From: Streptomyces radicis
GTDB lineage: Bacteria; Actinomycetota; Actinomycetes; Streptomycetales; Streptomycetaceae
Direction of reading: 5' to 3'
DNA length: 64,000 bases
Assembly (NCBI RefSeq): GCF_003626575.1
Contig: NZ_RBDY01000027.1
Span: 30,258-94,257 of the forward strand
Part shown: positions 40,912 through 49,464 of the stretch, in pieces
Numbering within the stretch: position 1 is the stretch's first letter
How the letters are laid out: each line of letters opens with the position of its first letter
Position numbers and translations under genes: made by a program
Notes under the pieces: model-generated
Told to the model about the DNA's origin: nothing
The model's input: the letters and a program-made list of their open reading frames with translations, nothing else
Database searches by the model: none

Positions 40912-42573
40912 ATGCGCACCGTGAGAAGCGCGGAGCTGTGCTGGGGCCAGCACCACCATGTGCTGCGCTACCTGTGCGCCCCGCCCGCCTCCCGCCACGA
41001 GGCACACATCACGACCAGCTACCCCCTGCCCGATGGCTGCACCACCGCCCATGTGCGGGCCGCGCTCACCCATCTGGTGGGCAGGCACGAGGTGTTGCGG
41101 ACGGTCTACGACCTCGGCGCGGAGCCATGGCCCCGGCAGCTCGTGCAGCCGCCCGGGCCGCCGACCGTGGTCGAGGTCTCCACGGACGACGACCCGGCCG
41201 CCGAGGTCAGGAGGCTGACCGAGACGCCGTTCGCGCTGGAGCGCGAGTGGCCCATCCGGGCCTGCCTCATCACCTCGGGCGGTCAACTGCGCCGTCTGCA
41301 CCTGGTGTTCAACCACCTCGCGTTCGACGACGTCAGCCTTGACCAGCTGGCGGGCGAGCTCGACGCCCTGCTCGCCGCCCGCGTCGCGGGCCGCCCCGTC
41401 GCCCTGCCCCCCGTCGAGCACCAGCCCGTCGACCTGGCCGCGCACGAGGCCGGTCCCGAGGCGGCGGCGCGCGCCGCCGCCGCCCTCGCCCACTGGCGCG
41501 AGCAGGCGCGGCTGCTGCCCGCCGATGTCCACGCGGCCCACCGCGACCGCGACGCACGGCCCGACTCACGGCCCGACTCCCGTACGGCGCACAGCGCTTC
41601 GTTCACCGGCCCTTCCCTGCTCGCGGCCGCGCGCACGATCGCGGCGCGCCACCGGGTGTGGCCGTCGGCCGTGCACGTGGCGGCCTTCGCCGTGACGCTC
41701 GCCGCCCACACGGGCGAACGGCGGGTGGCCCACCGTCTCTACACCAGCCAGCGCGACGCCAGCGGCCACCCCGGGGTGCTGACCTGCATGTCCCACCCGA
41801 TGCTGTGCGCGCTCGACCTCGCCGACGACCCGCCGTTCGGCGAGGTGCTGCGCCGGGCCGCCGGGCGCGTCGACGAGGCCATGGCCCACGCCCATGTGCC
41901 CTTCGACCGGATCACCGAGCTGATCGCGGAGGAAGGGGCCCGCAGGGGCCGGGAGGTCCGCGTGGTCTCCGAGCTCAACTTCCTTGACAACGCCCCGCGT
42001 TCGTGCCGCACCCGGCGCGACAGGCTCGTCTGGAACGCCGCGCCCGAGGACTGGGCGCGGGCCGGCTCCGACGTCTACTTCCGGGTCTACGAGTGGGCCG
42101 ACGGCCTGACCCTCGCGCTCCAGGCCCTGGGCGAGGTGATGGACCGCGCCGCGGTGGAGCGCTTCCTGCGCGGCTACGCGGCGCTGCTCACCGCGTGCGC
42201 CGAGCCAGGGGCCGACCCGCGGGTCTCCGAAGCGGCGGCGTCGCTCGGCTTCCCGCCGCCCCGCCACCGCCCCGCCGCCGACCCCGCCGCGGCCCCCGTC
42301 ACCCCGGCCGAACCCCCCGCCGAACCCACCGCGGCCGACCGGGCGTTGACCGCGGCCGTCGCCCAGGTCAACGGGCTCGCCGTCGTCGACCCCGGCGTCG
42401 GCTACGCCGCCGCGGGAGGCCGCCTGCTGCGCCTGCCGCGGGTGGTGGCGGCCCTCGCGGACCGCGGCTGGGAGGGCGTCGCCGAGCGGCACCTCGTCGG
42501 CGCCGAACCCCTGCGCACGGTCGCAGGGCTGCTGCGCCCCTGTCCACCGCCGAGTTCCGGGAGAGCCCGTTGA
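40912..42573 (+). CDS. Stand-alone NRPS condensation-domain protein
   Basis: A 553-residue protein whose first ~430 residues form an NRPS condensation domain. The catalytic motif reads NHLAFDD where HHxxxDG is usual: the second His is kept, the first is Asn and the Gly is Asp. Other C-domain landmarks are HEVLRTVY and VPFDRITELIAEE. The last ~120 residues are Pro/Ala-rich and then an unassigned segment. ATG at 40912 is chosen because GGAGGG lies just upstream. C domains of this sort join a carrier-bound acyl or aminoacyl group to an amine. Here it heads an operon with two ACPs, an ATP-grasp ligase and an adenylation enzyme, so it may move an aminoacyl unit between carriers or to a free amine. 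Overlaps the ATP-grasp gene (TTGA). Confidence 0.85.
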   Translation: MRTVRSAELCWGQHHHVLRYLCAPPASRHEAHITTSYPLPDGCTTAHVRAALTHLVGRHEVLRTVYDLGAEPWPRQLVQPPGPPTVVEVSTDDDPAAEVRRLTETPFALEREWPIRACLITSGGQLRRLHLVFNHLAFDDVSLDQLAGELDALLAARVAGRPVALPPVEHQPVDLAAHEAGPEAAARAAAALAHWREQARLLPADVHAAHRDRDARPDSRPDSRTAHSASFTGPSLLAAARTIAARHRVWPSAVHVAAFAVTLAAHTGERRVAHRLYTSQRDASGHPGVLTCMSHPMLCALDLADDPPFGEVLRRAAGRVDEAMAHAHVPFDRITELIAEEGARRGREVRVVSELNFLDNAPRSCRTRRDRLVWNAAPEDWARAGSDVYFRVYEWADGLTLALQALGEVMDRAAVERFLRGYAALLTACAEPGADPRVSEAAASLGFPPPRHRPAADPAAAPVTPAEPPAEPTAADRALTAAVAQVNGLAVVDPGVGYAAAGGRLLRLPRVVAALADRGWEGVAERHLVGAEPLRTVAGLLRPCPPPSSGRAR

Positions 42574-44009
42574 AAAGCCCCGTGAATGATCCTGTGAATG
42601 ACCCCATGAATGACCTCGTGAATGATCCTGTGAACAGACCCGTGAAGAGCCCGATGAATTTCGTCGAACGGCTCAAGAAGGACCTGACGTCGGACGCGGG
42701 ATCGCGTTTTGTCTTCGTCAACAATTTCGAGGTGGAGAGGAGCTGGGCGGTCGGCGAGCCGACCTTGCCGGGCGCCGGGATCTCCTTCGCGGGAGCCACC
42801 GTCAACCGCATGGAGGAGATGGGCGTCCTGCTCGCGGACGAGGGCGACGTGGTGGTGCTCAAGGCCCCCATGGACGCCGAGTTCGCCGCCTATCTCTCCG
42901 GGCTCGGCGCCGCCGCGGGGCGCACCGTGTGGGCGGAGAACGGCGACCCCGAGCGGACCGTCACCGAGGACGCGCTCGCCTCGCCGGGGCTGCTCGGCGA
43001 CCTGAGGGCCCTCGCCGACGGGCGCACGTTCCTGATGCCGCTCGGCATCTCACCCGCCGAGGAGAGCCTCGCCAAGGAGACCGGGCTGCCGCTCGCGGGG
43101 CCGACCGCCCACCTCTGCAAGACCGTCAACGGCAAGATCTTCAGCCGCCGCCTCGTCGAGGCCACGGGCCTGCGCGCCGTGCCGGGCCGCGTCTGCGAGA
43201 CGGTCGGCGAGCTGCGCGGCGCGCTCACCGAGCTGCTCGCGGGCGGCGGCCGTGTGGTGGTCAAGGAGTCGCTCGGCGTCTCGGGCCGCGGCATGGTGGT
43301 GATCGACGGCGAACGCGGCGCCGCCAGGCTGCTGCGCCTGATCGAACGCCGGGGCGCGGACGCGCCCGCCCGCCTGGTCGTGGAGACCTGGATCGAGCGC
43401 GCCCTCGACCTCAACTACCAGCTGGTGGTGTCAAGGAGCGGCACCGTCCGCTTCGAGACCGTCAAGGCCGCCGTGCTGCGCGGCGGCGTCCACCAGGGCC
43501 ACCGTTTCCCCGTCGAGCTGCCGCCCACCGCGGCGGACGAGCTGCGCCACGCCGTCGAGGTGATCGGCTCGGCGCTGGCCGACGAGGGCTACCACGGCAT
43601 GGTCGGCGTCGACGCGATGCTCGGGCCCGAAGGGACGCTCTACCCCTGCCTCGAGATCAACGCCCGGTTCAACATGTCCACCTACCAGAGCCGGATCGCC
43701 GAGCGGTTCATCCCGCCGGGCGCCCACGCGATCGCGGCGACGTTCGGGCTGCGCCCCTCACGCCCGCACACGTTCGGCGAGGTCGCCGAGGCGCTGGGCG
43801 GGCTGCTGCTCGACGTCCCCGGCGGGCGCGGCGGCAGGCCCGGCGTGCTCATCAACAACTTCGCCACCCTCAACGCCGCCGCCACCGGATCGGGCGGCTT
43901 CCACGGTCGGCTGTACGGCATCTGCGTCGCCGGGTCGGCCGACGAGGCGCTCACGGTGCGGGGCGAGGCCGAGCGGCGGCTGAACGCCATGACGGAGGCC
44001 AGATCATGA
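42570..44009 (+). CDS. ATP-grasp ligase, BtrJ-like (amino acid:ACP ligase candidate)
   Basis: An ATP-grasp enzyme of 479 residues if the TTG at 42570 (GGGAG six bases before it, overlapping the previous stop) is the start; the ATG at 42654 would give 451. The extra N-terminal segment is a repeat of V/M-N-D-P units. The body has a pre-ATP-grasp domain (SRFVFVNNFEVERSW), an ATP-binding lysine strand (RVVVKESLGVSGRGMV) and the metal site LEINARFNMS. The overall pattern resembles BtrJ of butirosin biosynthesis, which loads L-glutamate onto an ACP. A BtrK-like decarboxylase and an ACP follow, reproducing the BtrJ-BtrK-BtrI trio. Glutamate as substrate is an inference from that context. Confidence 0.82.
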   Translation: MKSPVNDPVNDPMNDLVNDPVNRPVKSPMNFVERLKKDLTSDAGSRFVFVNNFEVERSWAVGEPTLPGAGISFAGATVNRMEEMGVLLADEGDVVVLKAPMDAEFAAYLSGLGAAAGRTVWAENGDPERTVTEDALASPGLLGDLRALADGRTFLMPLGISPAEESLAKETGLPLAGPTAHLCKTVNGKIFSRRLVEATGLRAVPGRVCETVGELRGALTELLAGGGRVVVKESLGVSGRGMVVIDGERGAARLLRLIERRGADAPARLVVETWIERALDLNYQLVVSRSGTVRFETVKAAVLRGGVHQGHRFPVELPPTAADELRHAVEVIGSALADEGYHGMVGVDAMLGPEGTLYPCLEINARFNMSTYQSRIAERFIPPGAHAIAATFGLRPSRPHTFGEVAEALGGLLLDVPGGRGGRPGVLINNFATLNAAATGSGGFHGRLYGICVAGSADEALTVRGEAERRLNAMTEARS

Positions 44010-45346
44010 GCGCCCAGGACACCAGGATCCAGGACACAAGCGCCCAGGACACCAGGATCCAGGGCATCGCCTGGGAGGAGCTGGCCGAGCGGTTCGGCAC
44101 CCCCCTCTACGTCTACGACGGCGACCTGCTCACCGCCACCGCCGAGGGGCTGCGCAAGGCCCTGCACCCCGCGTTGGAGATCTTCTACTCGCTCAAGGCC
44201 AACCCCAACGTCAGCGTCTTCGCCGCCCTGCGGGCCGGGGGCGCGCGGGCCGAGGTCTCCTCGCTGGTCGAGCTGCGCACCGCGCTCGCCGCGGGGGCGC
44301 CGCCCGAGGACATCATCTTCCTCGGCCCCGGCAAGAGCGAGGCCGAGCTGGCCGCCTGCCTCGACGCGGGCGTGCACGCCGTCGTGTGCGAGTCGTTCGA
44401 CGAGCTCGACGACATCGAACGGCTCGCCGCCGCGCGCGGGCGCCGCCAGCGGGTGCTGCTGCGCGTCAACCCCGCGCTGGCCATCAGCGGTTCACGCCTC
44501 ACCATGGGCGGCAAGCCGCGGCAGTTCGGCATCGACGAGGAACGCGTCCTGGCCGCGGGCGACCTGACCGCCCGCTACGCGCACGCCGATGTCGCGGGCG
44601 TCCACGTCTACATGGGCACCCGCATCCTGGACGCCGAGGTCGTCGAGAAGAACACCCGCTACATCCTCGACCTGGCCGACCGGGTCGCCCGCGCCACCGG
44701 CATCCGCCTCGACACCGTGGACATCGGCGGCGGCCTCGGCGTCCCCTACTTCGACGGCGAGCGGGAGCTCGACCCGGTCGACGTCGGGGACCGGATCAAC
44801 CCCCTGCTCGACGCGTTCGCCGCCGCCCACCCCGGCACCCGGCTGATCATGGAGTCGGGCCGCTTCCTCGCGGGCCGCGCCGGGGTCTATGTGATCCGCG
44901 TGCGCTACGCCAAGGAGTCGATGGGCGAGCGGTTCGCGATCGCCGACGGCGGCACCCACCACCACATGGCCGCGGTCGGCATCGGCTCGTTCGTCAAACG
45001 GAACTTCCCCGCCGCGCTGCTGAGCGAGCGCGACGCGGGCCCGCCCGAGCCGTGGAACGTCACGGGCCCGCTGTGCACGCCCAACGACTCCGTCCTCAAG
45101 CAGGCCCCGCTGCCCCCGCTGCGCCCCGGCGACCTCGTCGGCATCCTCAACTCCGGCGCCTACGGCCCCTCCGCGTCCCCCGGCCTCTTCCTCAGCCATG
45201 GCTTCCCCGCCGAGGTGCTGGTCAGCGGCGGCAGGGCGCACCTGGTCAGGAGCCGCGACGAGCCCGACGACCTGCTGCGCCCGCAGCGGCTGATCGCCCC
45301 CGCCGAGCCCCCCACCGAATTCCTCGAGTCTGGAAGGCACCCCTGA
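44006..45346 (+). CDS. PLP-dependent decarboxylase, BtrK-like (aminoacyl-ACP decarboxylase candidate)
   Basis: A 446-residue fold-III PLP decarboxylase. PLP lysine Lys64 in YSLKANP; GVHVYMGTR; phosphate-binding VDIGGGLGVPYFDG; MESGRFLAGRAGVYV; and a GPLCTPND segment with the active-site Cys. It is related to the enzyme encoded at 19898. The N-terminus has a repeat (QDTRIQDTSAQDTRIQ) not part of the fold. Start ATG at 44006 overlaps the ATP-grasp stop (ATGA) and its own stop overlaps the ACP start (TGATG). Together with the ATP-grasp ligase and ACP it would convert carrier-bound glutamate to 4-aminobutyryl-ACP if it follows the butirosin precedent; ornithine- or diaminopimelate-type substrates are alternatives. 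Confidence 0.9.
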   Translation: MSAQDTRIQDTSAQDTRIQGIAWEELAERFGTPLYVYDGDLLTATAEGLRKALHPALEIFYSLKANPNVSVFAALRAGGARAEVSSLVELRTALAAGAPPEDIIFLGPGKSEAELAACLDAGVHAVVCESFDELDDIERLAAARGRRQRVLLRVNPALAISGSRLTMGGKPRQFGIDEERVLAAGDLTARYAHADVAGVHVYMGTRILDAEVVEKNTRYILDLADRVARATGIRLDTVDIGGGLGVPYFDGERELDPVDVGDRINPLLDAFAAAHPGTRLIMESGRFLAGRAGVYVIRVRYAKESMGERFAIADGGTHHHMAAVGIGSFVKRNFPAALLSERDAGPPEPWNVTGPLCTPNDSVLKQAPLPPLRPGDLVGILNSGAYGPSASPGLFLSHGFPAEVLVSGGRAHLVRSRDEPDDLLRPQRLIAPAEPPTEFLESGRHP

Positions 45347-45633
45347 TGGACCGCACCGAGATCGTCGGCCACCTGCGGACCGCGCTGTCCGCCGTGCTGA
45401 ACCGCCCGCTCGACGAACTGGCCCCCGAGCTGAGCCTGTTCGACGACCTGGCGCTCGACTCGACGAGCGTGATCGAGCTGCTGATGAGCCTTGAGGACAC
45501 CGTGGGACTCGAGATCGACCCCGACGAGCTCGGCCCCGAGGTCTTCCGCACCGTGGGCACCCTCACCGACTACGTCGAGGCCGGATTCCGGGCCGGAATC
45601 CAGGCCGGAATCAGCGGAAAGGCCGCGGTCTGA
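45346..45633 (+). CDS. Stand-alone acyl carrier protein 1
   Basis: A 95-residue ACP with phosphopantetheine attachment at Ser39 in DLALDSTSVIELL and the usual four-helix pattern. It is nearly the same length and sequence as the ACP at 51054 apart from an extra C-terminal tail (FRAGIQAGISGKAAV), which contains a short repeat. It directly follows the ATP-grasp/decarboxylase pair and precedes a KASIII-like enzyme, so it is the likely carrier for the aminoacyl unit made by them. Confidence 0.93.
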   Translation: MDRTEIVGHLRTALSAVLNRPLDELAPELSLFDDLALDSTSVIELLMSLEDTVGLEIDPDELGPEVFRTVGTLTDYVEAGFRAGIQAGISGKAAV

Positions 45634-45635
45634 CC

Positions 45636-46583
45636 ATGGACGTCGGACTCTCCAGGGTGGCGGTGCGCCTGCCGCGCCGGACCGAGCCGGTGGGCGACGT
45701 GCTGGCGCGCGCCGGGAGCGGACCCATGGAGCGCAAGGTCTTCACCCGGATCTACGGGCTGCGCGACACGCCGACCCTGGCTCCCGACGAGCGGATGGAG
45801 GACCTGCTCGCCGAGGCGGGCCTGGCCGCGCTCGGCGGCGGCACCGCCTCGTTGGTCCTCTACGGACACACCATGCTCACCCAGGAGTTCGGGCTGCGCG
45901 GCGGGTTCGCCGACCGGCTGCGCGCCCGACTCGGCCTGCCGGGCGGCGCGTTCTACGGGCTCTCCCACGTCAACTGCGTCTCCGTGCTGCGCTCGATCGA
46001 GCTGGCCCGCCGCTATCTGCGGCGCCCCGGCGCGGATCCCGACGAGCGCGTGCTGGTGCTCGGCGGCGACCAGGGCAGCGTCCACGACGCGTCCCGCGTC
46101 ATCCCGGGGATGGCGATCGGCGGCGACGGCGCGGTGGGCGTCGTCGTCGGGGCCGGACGGTCCCGCTACCGCTACCTGGGCGGCGCCGTCGGCAGGGACA
46201 CCCGCTTCCACCGCAACCTCCAGCTGTCGGCGGCCGAGACCCGCCTGTTCAGCCGCGTCTGCCAGCGGCGCGTGGTGGACACCGTGGAACGCGCCGCGCG
46301 CGCGGCCGGGTTGACGGCCGACCGCGTCGACTGGGTGATGCCGCACCTGTCCAACCGGATGTTCTGGCGCGCGTTCAGCGCCGAGTCCGGCATCCCGAGG
46401 GACCGGATCCGCGTGGACCTCATCCCCGAACGCGGCCACAACTTCGGCGGCGACGCGCTCATGGCGCTCGAACACGCCGATGGAACGGGCCTGTTGCGCC
46501 CGGGCGACCGCTGCGCCCTGGTCTCGCTCGCGCTGGGCGCCTACTTCCAGGCAGTGATCGTCGAGGTCGAGGAGGAAGCATGA
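45636..46583 (+). CDS. KASIII-like enzyme 1
   Basis: A 315-residue thiolase-fold protein of the 3-oxoacyl-ACP synthase III type. A Cys-His-Asn triad can be placed at Cys114 (HVNCVSVL), His237 (MPHLSN) and Asn269 (GHNFGGDALMAL). The surroundings of the Cys are unlike FabH (normally AACSG), so the enzyme is divergent. KASIII relatives in biosynthetic clusters either extend an acyl-ACP with malonate or act as acyltransferases (CerJ type). Starts two bases after the ACP stop. About two thirds of positions match the second copy at 51338 by eye, including the triad. Confidence 0.85.
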   Translation: MDVGLSRVAVRLPRRTEPVGDVLARAGSGPMERKVFTRIYGLRDTPTLAPDERMEDLLAEAGLAALGGGTASLVLYGHTMLTQEFGLRGGFADRLRARLGLPGGAFYGLSHVNCVSVLRSIELARRYLRRPGADPDERVLVLGGDQGSVHDASRVIPGMAIGGDGAVGVVVGAGRSRYRYLGGAVGRDTRFHRNLQLSAAETRLFSRVCQRRVVDTVERAARAAGLTADRVDWVMPHLSNRMFWRAFSAESGIPRDRIRVDLIPERGHNFGGDALMALEHADGTGLLRPGDRCALVSLALGAYFQAVIVEVEEEA

Positions 46584-47176
46584 GTACAAGCCTGCGGCAG
46601 TGCGAACGGATCGCCAGGGACGAGGGGTTGGCCGCCGGGCTCGCCATGGCGATCGCCGGCGCCGAGGTGGCCACCACCGCCCCAGGGCGCTGGGCGGCCG
46701 TCCCCGCGGAGAGCGTCAGGGCCGGGGCCGAGGTCCGCCACGACAGCCTGGCCGCACGCGAGGGCGTCACGTTCCTCGCGTGCCAGGGGCGGCCCCCCGC
46801 CGCCCCGGCGAGCCTGGCCGAGATCGGGCGGCTGCTCGCCGCCGTGCGCCTCGGCCTGGTCCGCCGCCTGCTCGACCACGCCGTCGAGCACCTGAGCGAA
46901 CGGGTCGCGGGGGACGAGCCGTTGATCCGCAAGCAGCTGATCACCGGCACCGTCGCCGACACCATGGCCGAGGTCGAGCTGCTGCGCGAGCAGGCGCACG
47001 CCCCGCACGACCCCGCGGCGCTCTCCGACCTGCACCTCCGCCTCGACGAGCTGGGCTGGCAGGTGCTCACGCTCTTCGGCGCCGCGGGCTATCTGGCCGA
47101 CCACCCGGCGCGGGCGCTCCATGTGTCCTTCCTGGTGGCCAACACCTGGATCGACAGGGAAGGGGTCCCGGAGTGA
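46580..47176 (+). CDS. ACAD C-terminal-domain-only partner protein (set A)
   Basis: A 198-residue homologue of the small protein at 39776: GDEPLIRKQLITGTVADTMAEVELLREQ and a VSFLVANTWIDREG ending correspond to the C-terminal helical domain of acyl-CoA dehydrogenases. It lacks the FAD middle domain. ATG at 46580 overlaps the KASIII stop (ATGA); its stop overlaps the GTG of the full ACAD that follows. It likely forms a complex with that ACAD. The duplicated set at 51054-54175 has no such partner, an informative difference. Confidence 0.77.
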   Translation: MSTSLRQCERIARDEGLAAGLAMAIAGAEVATTAPGRWAAVPAESVRAGAEVRHDSLAAREGVTFLACQGRPPAAPASLAEIGRLLAAVRLGLVRRLLDHAVEHLSERVAGDEPLIRKQLITGTVADTMAEVELLREQAHAPHDPAALSDLHLRLDELGWQVLTLFGAAGYLADHPARALHVSFLVANTWIDREGVPE

Positions 47177-48306
47177 TCGAGTTCGACGACCGGCTGCGCG
47201 CCATCCGCGACCGGCACCGCGAGGCGGCCGAGGACCTGCGCTCCCGCGCCCTGGCGATCGACGCCGACCCCGAGGCGATGGAGCCCCACCTGGACTCGCC
47301 CGCGTATCTGATGATCCGCGAGTCCAGCATGCCCGCCGCCCACCGCACGTCGGCCACCGCGGCGGCCTCGCCCGACCGCGGCTCGTGCCTGGAGAACATC
47401 GTCGGGCTGGTCGAGCTGTTCCGCGGCGACGTCGGTGCCCTGCTCGCCTGCCCCTCGCCCGCGCTGGCCGGTGTCTTCGTCGAGCTGCTCGGCGACGCCG
47501 CCCAGAAGGAACGCTTCTACCGGCGGATCTCCGACGGGCGCACGTGGTCGTTCTTCGCGATGACCGAGGCGGGGCGCGGCAACGACGCGACGGCGATGGA
47601 GACCCGGTTGGAGCGTGACGGATCCGGTGGGTGGCTGCTGCACGGGGCGAAGCGGTACATCGGGCACGGGGCGCGCGGTGGCGTGGGGGTGGTGTTCGGG
47701 CGAACGGGCCGTTCCGCGCTGTCGATCAGGGCCGCGCTGGTCGAGCTCCCGGTGCCGGGCTGGCACGCGGAGCGGCTCGACATGGTGGGGCTGCGCGGGG
47801 CGTTTCTGAGCGAACTCCGCTTCGACGGGCTGCCGGTGGCTGGCGACATGCTGCTCGGCGAGCACCTGCCGGTGACCCGGCGCGGCATCTGGGGCGCCCT
47901 CACCACCTTCAACAACATGCGCATGCAGATCGCCGCCGCCGCGGTGGGCACGGCGCTTGCCATGGCCGAGTACGTGGCCGAGCACCGCAAGGGCGCGCCA
48001 GGGGCGGAGCCGGTCGCCGCGCGCGCCGAGGCGGCGCGCCACCTCGTGTACGAGGCCGCCGCCCGCCTGGACCGCTCCCCGGAACGCGGCTATCTCTCCA
48101 GCGCGGCCAAGCTCGGCGCCACCAGGATGGCGGTCGAGACGGCCCACTGGGCCGCCGCCGCCCTCGGCCCCGCGGGCCTGCTCGAGCACCCGCTGCTGGA
48201 GAAGTGGACGCGCGACGTGCGCGCGTTCGAGTTCATGGACGGCACAGGCAACATCCAGCGCCTGCACGTCGCCCGCGGCTACCGGAGCGGGGACGCCGAT
48301 GCCTGA
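47173..48306 (+). CDS. Acyl-CoA dehydrogenase-like flavoprotein (set A)
   Basis: A 377-residue ACAD-fold protein beginning at GTG 47173 (GTGA overlap). FAD-binding stretch WSFFAMTEAGRGNDATAMETRL, then GGWLLHGAKRYIGHGARGG. The catalytic-base position is Asp356 (FMDGTGNIQRL), where typical ACADs have Glu (YEGT). Very close to the ACAD at 52309, which keeps Glu. It probably oxidises an acyl- or aminoacyl-thioester on ACP 1 to the alpha,beta-unsaturated form, by analogy with carrier-acting ACADs such as those of pyrrole and aminomalonyl pathways. The Asp may shift chain-length preference or lower activity. Confidence 0.87.
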   Translation: MIEFDDRLRAIRDRHREAAEDLRSRALAIDADPEAMEPHLDSPAYLMIRESSMPAAHRTSATAAASPDRGSCLENIVGLVELFRGDVGALLACPSPALAGVFVELLGDAAQKERFYRRISDGRTWSFFAMTEAGRGNDATAMETRLERDGSGGWLLHGAKRYIGHGARGGVGVVFGRTGRSALSIRAALVELPVPGWHAERLDMVGLRGAFLSELRFDGLPVAGDMLLGEHLPVTRRGIWGALTTFNNMRMQIAAAAVGTALAMAEYVAEHRKGAPGAEPVAARAEAARHLVYEAAARLDRSPERGYLSSAAKLGATRMAVETAHWAAAALGPAGLLEHPLLEKWTRDVRAFEFMDGTGNIQRLHVARGYRSGDADA

Positions 48307-49054
48307 TCCCCAGGCGCTCCTCAGCGTGCACGCCCTCGGCGCGGCCGTCAGGCCCGACGGCGGCCACCGCCCCGTGGCCGCGCTCGAACGCGTCGCGCAC
48401 GCACGGGCGTTGGGCGACCTGGTGGCCGCGGCCCGGGGCGTTCCCGCCGAGCGGCTGCGGCTGCTTCCCCCGGGGCGCACCGGGGGAGTGGCCGTCCAGG
48501 CGCTGGCCGCGCTGGGGCCGCCGCCGGACGAGCAGCCGCTGTACCTGGTCCGCTCGGGCCCGCTGCGCGACCCGCGCGTCGCCGAGCTGGCCCGCCTGGT
48601 CCACACGGTGGGCTGGGACGGCGAGGACATCGGCGTCACGCATCTCGACGAGCTGGGCGGCGCGTTGGTCTTCGACCTGCTGAGCTGGGCGATGCCCGCC
48701 GCGGCGACGGCCCTGATCTGCGACGAGCCGTCGTTCACCGAGAGCCCGAACGCCGTTCCGCTGCGCGCGGTGAGCCTGCGCGTCCGGCGCGGCCCCGGGC
48801 CCCTGCGGGTGCTGGGCTGCGGCGAGGGCGCCCCGCCGCCCGCGGCGGGCCGCCGCTTCACGGGCGCGGGCCCTTGCGACGCCTGGCTGGCGCTGCGCGA
48901 CGCCGTCGGGGGCGGCGAACTCACGTCCGGCGACCGGGTGTTGCTCCACACCCGCGGCCCCGAGCGGGAGGGCTGGCTGGTGTTGGAGGCCACCTCGCCC
49001 GCCGCGCTCCACCTGCCGCCGGGGGCCGAGCGGGGGGAGGCGGGAGAGTCATGA
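48299..49054 (+). CDS. Unrecognised protein X1, possible partial thiolase fold
   Basis: A 251-residue protein I cannot assign. Segments such as DELGGALVFDLLSWAMPAAATALICDEP and GPGPLRVLGCGEG have the strand-helix-strand feel of one half of a ketosynthase/thiolase fold, but no catalytic Cys or His motif is visible, so it could be a non-catalytic partner (chain-length-factor-like) of the KASIII enzyme. A clear homologue (X2) sits at 53435 in the same position after the second ACAD, with the central block HLDELGGALVFDLLSWAMPAAATALICDEP almost identical. ATG at 48299 overlaps the ACAD end by 8 bases. No signal peptide or membrane segment. Confidence 0.75.
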   Translation: MPDPQALLSVHALGAAVRPDGGHRPVAALERVAHARALGDLVAAARGVPAERLRLLPPGRTGGVAVQALAALGPPPDEQPLYLVRSGPLRDPRVAELARLVHTVGWDGEDIGVTHLDELGGALVFDLLSWAMPAAATALICDEPSFTESPNAVPLRAVSLRVRRGPGPLRVLGCGEGAPPPAAGRRFTGAGPCDAWLALRDAVGGGELTSGDRVLLHTRGPEREGWLVLEATSPAALHLPPGAERGEAGES

Positions 49055-49464
49055 GGATCGGAGTGGACCTGCTGTCCGTGCCCCGCTTCGCCCGGATCGC
49101 CGAGCACCGCCGCTACCGCGCCCTGGTGTTCACCGAGGCCGAGCTGGCCCAGGCGGGCGAGATCGGCGGCGAGCGGCACGCCGAGCGCCTCGCGGGGCGG
49201 TTCTGCGTCAAGGAGGCGGTCTGCAAGCTGCTCGGCCGGGGCTTCGGACAGGGCGTGCGCTGGCGCGACATCGAGGTCACCAGCGACGCGTGGGGCGCGC
49301 CCCGCGCGACCCTCTCCGGCGGCGCCCGCCGACTGGCCGACGACGCGGGCCTGTTCGGCCTTGTCGTCACCCTCACCCACCAGGCCGACCTGGTCGTCGC
49401 GGTGGCCGCGGCCCAGGTCGCGCCCCCGCCCCCGATCCCGACGCCGACCCGAGGACAGCGATGA
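49051..49464 (+). CDS. acpS: AcpS-type holo-ACP synthase
   Basis: A 137-residue phosphopantetheinyl transferase of the AcpS class: MRIGVDLLSVPRF (metal Asp) and FCVKEAVCKLLG (the KEAxxK motif). The C-terminus is Pro-rich. It is embedded in the aminoacyl operon with ATGA overlaps on both sides, so it most likely activates the two stand-alone ACPs rather than serving only fatty acid synthesis. A second, Sfp-type enzyme lies at 32593. Confidence 0.92.
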   Translation: MRIGVDLLSVPRFARIAEHRRYRALVFTEAELAQAGEIGGERHAERLAGRFCVKEAVCKLLGRGFGQGVRWRDIEVTSDAWGAPRATLSGGARRLADDAGLFGLVVTLTHQADLVVAVAAAQVAPPPPIPTPTRGQR

